Below are positions 56,566 to 64,000 of a stretch of DNA of 64,000 bases, in pieces. The DNA is from Inquilinus limosus DSM 16000. GTDB taxonomy: Bacteria > Pseudomonadota > Alphaproteobacteria > DSM-16000 > Inquilinaceae. Below the pieces are notes generated by a model. It did no database searches, was not told the origin of the DNA, and saw only the letters and a program-made list of their open reading frames with translations. Numbering within the stretch: position 1 is the stretch's first letter; each line of letters starts with the position of its first letter. The stretch spans positions 150,305 through 214,304 of the forward strand of contig NZ_KE383987.1 of NCBI RefSeq assembly GCF_000423185.1, in the 5' to 3' direction. The position numbers were made by a program, and so were the translations under genes.

Positions 56566-56883
56566 TCACCGATCAATAACTTCGCCGGAGGCCTTGGCGA
56601 CCCGGACCTTGCGGCCGTCCTCGAGCGTCTTGAAGCCGACGCGGGTCGGCTTGCCGCTCTTCGGGTCGACATGCGCCACGTTCGAGACGTGCAGCGCAGC
56701 CTCCTGCTCCACGATCCCGCCCTGCGACTTCGCGCTCTGGCGGGTGTGGCGCTTCACGATGTTCACGCCGCGGACGACGACGCGGTCGTCGGCCGGACGC
56801 ACCTCGATGACCTCGCCCTTCTTGCCCTTGTCACGGCCGGCGAGGACGACGACCTGGTCGCCCTTCTTGATCTTCGCAGCCAT
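56566..56883 (-). CDS. rplX: 50S ribosomal protein L24
   Basis: This 105-residue KOW-domain protein ([27 protein letters not shown]) starts at ATG 56883, overlapping the rplN stop by one base (TGATG), which indicates coupling. [34 protein letters not shown] is typical. Confidence 0.97.
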   Translation of the reverse strand: MAAKIKKGDQVVVLAGRDKGKKGEVIEVRPADDRVVVRGVNIVKRHTRQSAKSQGGIVEQEAALHVSNVAHVDPKSGKPTRVGFKTLEDGRKVRVAKASGEVIDR

Positions 56884-57251
56884 CACAGCACCTCGGGAGC
56901 GAGCGAGATGATCTTCATGAACTTCTTGGCCCGCAGCTCGCGAGTCACGGGGCCGAAGATGCGGGTGCCGACCGGCTCGCCCTGCTTGTTGATCAGCACG
57001 GCCGCGTTGCGGTCGAACTTGATCGTCGAGCCATCCGGGCGGCGCAGCTCCTTCGCGGTCCGAACGATGACGGCGCGGTGCACGTCACCCTTCTTCACGC
57101 GGCCCCGCGGAATCGCCTCCTTGATCGACACGACGATGACGTCGCCGACGGTGGCGGTCCGGCGGTGGGAACCGCCCAGCACCTTGATGCACATCACCCG
57201 ACGGGCGCCGGAATTGTCGGCGACGTCCAGGTTCGTCTGCATCTGAATCAT
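56883..57251 (-). CDS. rplN: 50S ribosomal protein L14
   Basis: The 122-residue product has the hallmark [31 protein letters not shown] and C-terminal [28 protein letters not shown]. Its stop is shared with the rplX start. Confidence 0.98.
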   Translation of the reverse strand: MIQMQTNLDVADNSGARRVMCIKVLGGSHRRTATVGDVIVVSIKEAIPRGRVKKGDVHRAVIVRTAKELRRPDGSTIKFDRNAAVLINKQGEPVGTRIFGPVTRELRAKKFMKIISLAPEVL

Positions 57252-57254
57252 GGT

Positions 57255-57536
57255 TTACGCTCCCGAAACAGCGGGGTCGGCCGACACGCCCATGGCGCTG
57301 GCCTCGGCCTCGGACAGGACGAGCCAGCACTTCCGCTTGCTGATCGGGCGGGTCTCGATGATCGAGACGCGGTCGCCGACCTTGCAAGCGTTGGCCTCGT
57401 CATGCGCGAGGTACCGCTTGGTCCGCTTGATGAACTTCTTGTAGACCGGGTGCATCAGGTTGCGTTCGACCAGGACCGTCACGGTCTTGTCGGTCTTGTC
57501 GGACACAACCGTCCCGATGAGCACGCGCCGCGGCAT
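57255..57536 (-). CDS. rpsQ: 30S ribosomal protein S17
   Basis: This 93-residue OB-fold protein carries [41 protein letters not shown] and the signature [22 protein letters not shown]-terminal Ala/Ser extension of about 15 residues exceeds E. coli S17. Confidence 0.97.
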   Translation of the reverse strand: MPRRVLIGTVVSDKTDKTVTVLVERNLMHPVYKKFIKRTKRYLAHDEANACKVGDRVSIIETRPISKRKCWLVLSEAEASAMGVSADPAVSGA

Positions 57537-57550
57537 AGCTCACAATCCTC

Positions 57551-57757
57551 TTACTTGGCGGACGCGGCCGCCTGGCCGCGCTCGCTCAAAACGGTCTTGA
57601 TGCGCGCGATGTCGCGGCGCACGACGCGGACCCGCGCCGTGTTCTCGAGCTGCCCCGAGGCGGCCTGGAAACGCAGGTTGAACTGCTCCTTCTTCAGCGC
57701 CAGCAGATCGTCCTTCAGCTGATCCGGCGTCTTGGCGCGGATGTCTTCGATATCCAT
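57551..57757 (-). CDS. rpmC: 50S ribosomal protein L29
   Basis: This 68-residue two-helix protein shows [53 protein letters not shown]. It starts two bases behind the rplP stop. Confidence 0.97.
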   Translation of the reverse strand: MDIEDIRAKTPDQLKDDLLALKKEQFNLRFQAASGQLENTARVRVVRRDIARIKTVLSERGQAAASAK

Positions 57758-57759
57758 TG

Positions 57760-58179
57760 TCAGACCTCCTCTCCAAGGCGGGCGATGAACTTGCAGGCGA
57801 TCGGCAGCTTGGCGGCGGCCAGGGCGAAGGCTTCCTTCGCCAGGTCGCCGGGCACGCCGTCGAGTTCGAACATGACGCGGCCGGGCTTGACCTTGGCGGC
57901 CCAGAACTCCGGCGAGCCCTTGCCCGAACCCATGCGGACTTCGGCCGGCTTGGTCGAGACCGGGACGTCCGGGAAGATGCGGATCCAGACGCGGCCCTGA
58001 CGCTTGATGTGGCGGGTGATCGCGCGGCGGGCCGCCTCGATCTGCCGCGCCGTCAGGCGGGCCGGCTCCTGGGCCTTCAGGCCGTAGGCGCCGAAGTTCA
58101 GCGTGGTGCCGCCCTTGGCGACGCCGTGGATCCGGCCCTTGTGCTGCTTACGGTACTTGGTGCGCTTCGGACTCAGCAT
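57760..58179 (-). CDS. rplP: 50S ribosomal protein L16
   Basis: The 139-residue product begins [35 protein letters not shown] and contains [46 protein letters not shown], including the conserved Arg of the RMGSGKG region (R81 of E. coli). It starts six bases behind rpsC. Confidence 0.98.
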   Translation of the reverse strand: MLSPKRTKYRKQHKGRIHGVAKGGTTLNFGAYGLKAQEPARLTARQIEAARRAITRHIKRQGRVWIRIFPDVPVSTKPAEVRMGSGKGSPEFWAAKVKPGRVMFELDGVPGDLAKEAFALAAAKLPIACKFIARLGEEV

Positions 58180-58184
58180 GATTC

Positions 58185-58943
58185 TCAGCCCTCCCGCCGC
58201 GCGTCGCGATCGCGATCGCGGCCACGACGGTCGTCACGACGCTCGCCACGCTCCGGCCGGGCCGAGGACGGGCCGGTGGCCGCCTCGGCCGCCCGCTTGT
58301 CCTGGGCCATCGGGTCGTGGGCGAGGATCTCGCCCTTGAACACCCAGACCTTGACGCCGCAGGTGCCGTAGGTGGTCTTCGCCGTCGCCGTGCCGTAGTC
58401 GACATCGGCGCGCAGCGTGTGCAGGGGCACGCGGCCCTCGCGGTACCACTCGGTGCGGGCGATCTCGGCGCCGCCGAGGCGGCCGCCGCAGTTGATCCGG
58501 ATGCCCTGGGCGCCCAGGCGCATCGCGTTCTGCACCGCGCGCTTCATGGCGCGGCGGAACGCCACGCGGCGCTCCAGCTGGCTGGCGATGTTCTCGGCGA
58601 CCAGCTTGGCGTCGATCTCCGGCTTGCGGATCTCGACGATGTTCAGGCTGACCTCGCTGCCGGCCATCTTCGCCAGCTCCTGGCGGAGCTTCTCGATGTC
58701 GGCGCCCTTCTTGCCGATCACCACGCCCGGACGGGCGGTGTAGACCGTGACGCGCGCCTTCTTCGCCGGCCGCTCGATGACGATGCGGCTGATGCCCGCC
58801 TGGGCCAGACGCTTCTCGAGGAACTCGCGGATCTTCAGGTCGGCATGCAGCAGGCCGGCGTAGTCCTTGGTCGCGAACCAGCGCGAGTCCCAGGTCCGGT
58901 TGATGCCGACCCGAAGGCCGATCGGATTGACTTTCTGACCCAT
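58185..58943 (-). CDS. rpsC: 30S ribosomal protein S3
   Basis: The 252-residue product has an N-terminal KH domain with the [13 protein letters not shown] loop and the C-terminal S3 domain ([40 protein letters not shown]). The final 45 residues are an Arg/Asp-rich tail ([17 protein letters not shown]) beyond the E. coli length. The start overlaps the rplV stop by one base (TAATG). Confidence 0.97.
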   Translation of the reverse strand: MGQKVNPIGLRVGINRTWDSRWFATKDYAGLLHADLKIREFLEKRLAQAGISRIVIERPAKKARVTVYTARPGVVIGKKGADIEKLRQELAKMAGSEVSLNIVEIRKPEIDAKLVAENIASQLERRVAFRRAMKRAVQNAMRLGAQGIRINCGGRLGGAEIARTEWYREGRVPLHTLRADVDYGTATAKTTYGTCGVKVWVFKGEILAHDPMAQDKRAAEAATGPSSARPERGERRDDRRGRDRDRDARREG

Positions 58944-59320
58944 TACGCCGTCTCCCGCTCCCGGACGATGACCGTCAGGTTCGACCAGAGCTTCTCGATG
59001 CGGGACGCACGGCCGCGGGCGCGGGCGTGGAACCGCTTCATGACGATCTGCCGCCCGACATAGGCCTCGGCCACGTAGAGCTTGTCGACGTCCAGCTGAT
59101 GATTGTTCTCGGCATTGGCGATCGCCGACTGCAGCACCTTCTTCACGTCGTCGGCGATGCGACGGCGGGAGAAGGTGAGCTCGGCCAGCGCCTTGGCCGC
59201 GTCCTTGCCGCGGATCGTCTGGGCGACGAGGTTCAGCTTGCGGGGGCTGGTGCGCAGCGTCTTGGCGAACGCGCGCGCCTCATTCTCCGCAAGGCGAGGG
59301 GGGTTCTTCTCCTGTCCCAT
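58943..59320 (-). CDS. rplV: 50S ribosomal protein L22
   Basis: The 125-residue product has [53 protein letters not shown] and the exit-tunnel beta-hairpin [24 protein letters not shown]. Its stop is shared with the rpsC start. Confidence 0.97.
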   Translation of the reverse strand: MGQEKNPPRLAENEARAFAKTLRTSPRKLNLVAQTIRGKDAAKALAELTFSRRRIADDVKKVLQSAIANAENNHQLDVDKLYVAEAYVGRQIVMKRFHARARGRASRIEKLWSNLTVIVRERETA

Positions 59321-59323
59321 CGC

Positions 59324-59602
59324 TTACTTCCTCTTCGCCTTCTTGTCCGCCGCGTGGCCGTAGTAGGTCCGCGTCGGCGAGAACTCGCCGAACTTGTGGC
59401 CGACCATGTTCTCGTTGACCACGACCGGCAGGAACTTCTGCCCGTTGTAGACACCGAAGGTCAGGCCGACGAACTGCGGCAGGATGGTCGAGCGACGCGA
59501 CCAAATCTTGATGATCTCGTTCCGGCCCGACGCGCGCGACTTGTCCGCCTTCTTCAGCAGATAGCCGTCGACGAACGGGCCCTTCCAAACGGAGCGTGCC
59601 AC
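59324..59602 (-). CDS. rpsS: 30S ribosomal protein S19
   Basis: The 92-residue product is recognised from [50 protein letters not shown] and [27 protein letters not shown]. It starts three bases upstream of the rplV region. Confidence 0.98.
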   Translation of the reverse strand: MARSVWKGPFVDGYLLKKADKSRASGRNEIIKIWSRRSTILPQFVGLTFGVYNGQKFLPVVVNENMVGHKFGEFSPTRTYYGHAADKKAKRK

Positions 59603-59614
59603 CGTCGCTCTCCC

Positions 59615-60439
59615 TTACTTCTTGCGACGGCGGATAATGAGCTTATCCGTCGCCTTGTTGCTGCGGGTCTTGCGGCCCTTGGTCGGCTTGCCCCACGGCG
59701 TGACCGGGTGGCGGCCGCCGGAGGTGCGGCCTTCACCACCGCCATGCGGGTGGTCGACCGGGTTCATGGCGACGCCGCGGGTGACCGGCTTCTTGCCGAG
59801 CCAGCGGTTGCGGCCGGCCTTGCCGATCGAGACGTTCGACTGGTCCGGGTTCGAGACCGCGCCGACCGTGGCGAAGCACTCGCCGCGCACGACGCGCAGC
59901 TCGCCCGAGGCCAGCTTCAGCTGGGCGTAGCCCATGTCGCGGCCGACCAGCTGGGCGTAGGTGCCGGCGGAACGCGCCAGCTGGCCGCCCTTGCCGGCCT
60001 TCAGCTCGACATTGTGGACGATCGTGCCGACCGGCATGCTGCGCAGCGGCATGGCGTTGCCCGGCTTGATGTCCACCTTCTCGCCGGCGACGATCTTGTC
60101 GCCCGGAGCCAGGCGCTGCGGCGCCAGGATGTAGGCCTGCTCGCCGTCCTCGTAGGTGACGAGGGCGATGAACGCCGTCCGGTTCGGGTCGTACTCCAGG
60201 CGCTCCACCGTGCCGACGACGTCGAGCTTGCGGCGCTTGAAGTCGATGATCCGGTAGGTGCGCTTGTGCCCGCCGCCCTGATGGTAGGCGGTGATCCGGC
60301 CGGTGTTGTTGCGACCGCCCTTCTTGGTCAGGCCTTCGGTCAGGGTCTTGACCGGCTTGCCCTTCCACAGGTCGGAGCGATCCACCTGGACCAGCTGGCG
60401 CAGGCCCGGGGTGATCGGATTGAAGGTCTTCAAGGCCAT
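59615..60439 (-). CDS. rplB: 50S ribosomal protein L2
   Basis: The 274-residue product contains [26 protein letters not shown], the peptidyl-transferase-proximal [34 protein letters not shown] and C-terminal [18 protein letters not shown]. Confidence 0.98.
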   Translation of the reverse strand: MALKTFNPITPGLRQLVQVDRSDLWKGKPVKTLTEGLTKKGGRNNTGRITAYHQGGGHKRTYRIIDFKRRKLDVVGTVERLEYDPNRTAFIALVTYEDGEQAYILAPQRLAPGDKIVAGEKVDIKPGNAMPLRSMPVGTIVHNVELKAGKGGQLARSAGTYAQLVGRDMGYAQLKLASGELRVVRGECFATVGAVSNPDQSNVSIGKAGRNRWLGKKPVTRGVAMNPVDHPHGGGEGRTSGGRHPVTPWGKPTKGRKTRSNKATDKLIIRRRKK

Positions 60440-60443
60440 CGGA

Positions 60444-60770
60444 TCAAACCCCCGTGGTCACGTCGATCTGCTGCCCTTCGGCGAGCGTCACGACGGCCTT
60501 CTTCACGTCCGAGCGCTTGCCCGGGAGACCCCGGAAGCGCTTGGTCTTGCCCTTGGCGATCAGGGTGTTCACCGCGGTGACCTTGACGCCGAACACGCCC
60601 TCGACCGCGCTGCGGATCTCGGGCTTGGTGGCGTCGAGCGGCACCTTGAACACGACCTGGTTGTGGCCGGCGGCGAGCGTCGCCTTCTCGGTGATCACCG
60701 GCGCGCGGATGATGTCGTACATCCGCGGCGTGACGTTGGCGTCGGCCTTCTTCTTGCGAGAGCGGATCAT
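60444..60770 (-). CDS. rplW: 50S ribosomal protein L23
   Basis: This 108-residue protein has [87 protein letters not shown]. It docks signal-recognition particle and trigger factor. It overlaps the rplD end by four bases. Confidence 0.97.
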   Translation of the reverse strand: MIRSRKKKADANVTPRMYDIIRAPVITEKATLAAGHNQVVFKVPLDATKPEIRSAVEGVFGVKVTAVNTLIAKGKTKRFRGLPGKRSDVKKAVVTLAEGQQIDVTTGV

Positions 60771-61387
60771 TTCAGGCGGGCCTCGAGCTGCTCGACCGCC
60801 TGGCGCGACAACACGAGGGTGTCACGGCGCAGGATGTCGTAGACGTTGGCGCCCTGGCTGGGCAGCACGTCGATGAACGGCAGGTTCCGCGCGGCGAGAG
60901 CGAAGTTGGTGTCGATCTGCTCGCCGGCCAGGATCAGCGCGGAGTCGAGACCCAGCGCCGACAGCTTGGCGGCGAGACCCTTGGTCTTGTGGCTGTCGGC
61001 CACGACCGCATCGACCACCACCAGCTTGCCTTCCGCGGCCTTGGCGGACAGCGCATGGCGCAGGGCCAGCTTGCGGACCTTCTTCGGCAGGTCGTGCGCA
61101 TGGCTGCGGACGACCGGCCCGAAGATCCGGGCGCCGCCGCGGAACTGCGGCGAACGCATCGAGCCCTGGCGGGCGTGACCCGTGCCCTTCTGCTTGTAGG
61201 GCTTCTTGGTCGTGCCGCTGATCTCGCTGATGCCCTTGGTCTTGTGGTTGCCGGAGCGGCGCTTGGCCAGCTGCCAGTTGACCATGCGGTGCAGCAGGTC
61301 GGTGCGAACCTCGAGACCGAAGACGGAATCGTCCAGATCGATCTCGCCGGCGGTCGTGTTGTCGAACGTCTTGACGGCGACCTTCAT
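60767..61387 (-). CDS. rplD: 50S ribosomal protein L4
   Basis: The 206-residue product has [75 protein letters not shown], which forms the exit-tunnel loop. In E. coli L4 autoregulates the S10 operon. The leader needed for that was not recognised here. Confidence 0.97.
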   Translation of the reverse strand: MKVAVKTFDNTTAGEIDLDDSVFGLEVRTDLLHRMVNWQLAKRRSGNHKTKGISEISGTTKKPYKQKGTGHARQGSMRSPQFRGGARIFGPVVRSHAHDLPKKVRKLALRHALSAKAAEGKLVVVDAVVADSHKTKGLAAKLSALGLDSALILAGEQIDTNFALAARNLPFIDVLPSQGANVYDILRRDTLVLSRQAVEQLEARLK

Positions 61388-61390
61388 CGC

Positions 61391-62149
61391 TTAGCCCTCC
61401 TGACCGGCAGCGTCGGCCCCAGAGGCTTCAACAGCCCCGGCCTCGGCAGCAGGCGCCTCAACCGCCTCAGCGCCAGCCTTGCGGACCGCGCCCGGGAACG
61501 GGGCGTCCTTCGGCACCGGCCGCTTGGCCGCGTCGCGGATCAGCACCCAGCCGCCCTCGGCGCCCGGGACCGCACCCTTGACCATGATCAGGCCGCGCTC
61601 GACATCGGTGGTGACGACGGTGAGGTTCTGCACCGTCACCCGCTCCGCACCGAGATGGCCGGCCATCTTCTTGTTCTTGAACACCTTGCCCGGGTCCTGC
61701 CGCTGGCCGGTCGAACCGTGCGACCGGTGGACGACGGACACGCCGTGCGAGGCGCGCAGGCCGCCGAAGTTCCAGCGCTTCATGACGCCGGCATAGCCCT
61801 TACCGATCGAGGTGCCGGTCACGTCGACGACCTGGCCGGCCACGAAGTGGTCGGCGGTCAGCTCGTCGCCGACCGACAGCAGCGCATCGGAGCTGACGCG
61901 GAACTCGACCAGCTTCTTCTTCGGCTCGACCTGGGCCTTGGCGAAGTGGCCGCGAACCGCCTTGGAGACGTTCTTGACCTTGGCCTTGCCGGCACCCAGC
62001 TGCACCGCGGTGTAGCCGTCGGTCTCCTCGGTCTTCACCGCGACGACCTGGACGCCGTCGAGCTTCAGGACCGTGACCGGGACGTGCTGACCCTCGGCAT
62101 CGAAAATTCGTGTCATGCCCAGCTTCTGGGCGATCAATCCGGAGCGCAT
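61391..62149 (-). CDS. rplC: 50S ribosomal protein L3
   Basis: The ATG at 62149 ([19 protein letters not shown]) gives 252 residues with [76 protein letters not shown] 40-residue Ala/Glu-rich C-terminal tail ([20 protein letters not shown]) exceeds the E. coli protein and is common in alphaproteobacteria. Another in-frame ATG 12 codons upstream overlaps rpsJ and is not used. Confidence 0.97.
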   Translation of the reverse strand: MRSGLIAQKLGMTRIFDAEGQHVPVTVLKLDGVQVVAVKTEETDGYTAVQLGAGKAKVKNVSKAVRGHFAKAQVEPKKKLVEFRVSSDALLSVGDELTADHFVAGQVVDVTGTSIGKGYAGVMKRWNFGGLRASHGVSVVHRSHGSTGQRQDPGKVFKNKKMAGHLGAERVTVQNLTVVTTDVERGLIMVKGAVPGAEGGWVLIRDAAKRPVPKDAPFPGAVRKAGAEAVEAPAAEAGAVEASGADAAGQEG

Positions 62150-62159
62150 CGTTACCGCC

Positions 62160-62468
<309 letters not shown>

Positions 62469-62540
62469 CGTTCTGTATCCGAGTGTTCTTGCCGAGAGGT
62501 GGACACCGGCTCATTCCGGCCCCCACATCGCGAACAGTCC

Positions 62541-62579
62541 AAAAAAAACTCACCCAAGCCGCGAGGCGGCTCGGGTGAG
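62541..62579 (-). terminator. rho-independent terminator of tuf
   Basis: On the reverse strand, CTCACCCGAGCCGC-CTC-GCGGCTTGGGTGAG forms a 14-bp stem with one mismatch, followed by eight T (62541-62548). It separates tuf from rpsJ. Its strength suggests that S10-operon transcription starts anew in the 72 bases between it and rpsJ or depends on read-through. Confidence 0.85.
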
Positions 62580-62808
62580 GCGCGTTTCATAGCCGAGCCC
62601 GCCCCGAATGTCACGCCCGGAATCCGGGTTGTGACGCTTTCGTGATCGGGCCCGCCATGCGCAGGGCTCAAGGCTCAACACCTCTCGCCCTTCTCATCCC
62701 GGGCCGCCCTTTCCGCTCCGCCTTGCGGCGGGGGGCGGAGGTACGGTCCTAGCTCTTCACCGGCCCGGGGGCCGAGGCCCCTGAACCCGTGATCTCAAGC
62801 CGCCATCC
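62580..62808. other. tuf 3' region, no gene seen
   Basis: The 229 bases between the tuf stop and its terminator hold a GTCAC...GTGAC hairpin with CCGGA/TCCGG inside (about 62610-62635) and a C/G-rich stretch (about 62730-62750). I see no tRNA, although tRNA-Trp and secE often follow a second tuf copy in other bacteria. The full non-genic stretch is 62469-62808. Confidence 0.5.
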
Positions 62809-63999
<1,191 letters not shown>

Positions 64000-64000
64000 T

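Noticed and set aside
62580..62808. tRNA-Trp or secE region behind tuf
   Set aside because: I looked for cloverleaf arms and a T-loop (GGTTCGAATCC-type) and found none on either strand.

Overview
The window is chromosomal DNA of very high G+C content from an alphaproteobacterium, most likely Rhodospirillales (Azospirillum/Inquilinus-like). I infer this from the intact S10-spc ribosomal order behind tuf, a phaR/phaA/phaB polyhydroxybutyrate locus, an alphaproteobacterial GAAC-N7-GAAC LexA-type box, DUF1772-, DUF2092- and DUF6152-type proteins, and intergenic palindromes of the alphaproteobacterial kind. The genus is a guess. I see no rRNA, tRNA, CRISPR array, insertion sequence or prophage. 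Almost all of the sequence is coding.

Region 1 (1-6.5 kb) is mixed housekeeping: a DMT-family permease, a secreted pentapeptide-repeat protein, small envelope proteins, a GNAT acetyltransferase and a UvrD/PcrA-type helicase. Region 2 (6.5-18.4 kb) is a peptide-type ABC importer (binding protein, two permeases, fused double ATPase). It converges on a reverse-strand run holding a peptidoglycan-binding-like protein, a beta-lactamase-fold serine hydrolase, a class-I-amidotransferase-like (C26) hydrolase and a LysR regulator. Then come arfB, a second orphan peptide-binding protein and an esterase. Region 3 (18.6-26.2 kb) is accessory. It has a reverse-strand gene split between two frames right behind a LexA-like box, a transmembrane TolB/TPR protein of the 'adenylate cyclase-like' kind, and a co-directional set of exported proteins (DUF2092 protein, small basic protein, lipoprotein, beta-barrel, DUF1254/1214 protein).

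Region 4 (26.5-33.5 kb) is a sugar module: ROK/polyphosphate-type glucokinase, GH15 glucoamylase, short 6-phosphogluconate dehydrogenase, glucose-6-phosphate dehydrogenase and a Cof-type HAD phosphatase. Together they would take alpha-glucan to pentose phosphate with NAD(P)H, except that no 6-phosphogluconolactonase is visible. Region 5 (33.5-40.6 kb) carries an M20 peptidase, O-acetylhomoserine sulfhydrylase, a BisC-like molybdoenzyme and a DUF6152/DUF6644 pair. Region 6 (40.6-46 kb) is the PHB locus: phaR, divergent from a small coiled-coil protein that overlaps a PhaC-like hydrolase, then phaA and phaB, interrupted on the opposite strand by a secreted hydratase-like protein. Region 7 (46-50.9 kb) has an FkbM methyltransferase, an HxlR/oxidoreductase divergent pair and a RidA/LysR divergent pair.

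Region 8 (50.9-64 kb, reverse strand) runs tuf, terminator, rpsJ-rplC-rplD-rplW-rplB-rpsS-rplV-rpsC-rplP-rpmC-rpsQ-rplN-rplX-rplE-rpsN-rpsH-rplF-rplR-rpsE-rpmD-rplO, hairpin, secY-adk, terminator. The alpha operon (rpsM-rpsK-rpoA-rplQ) that usually follows adk is absent here, and an internal terminator-like hairpin sits just before secY. No clearly new defence or mobile system is visible. The least conventional items are the LexA-box/split-frame gene, the beta-lactamase-fold/C26/PG-binding operon, the dual-frame overlap in the PHB locus and the attenuator-like hairpin before secY.
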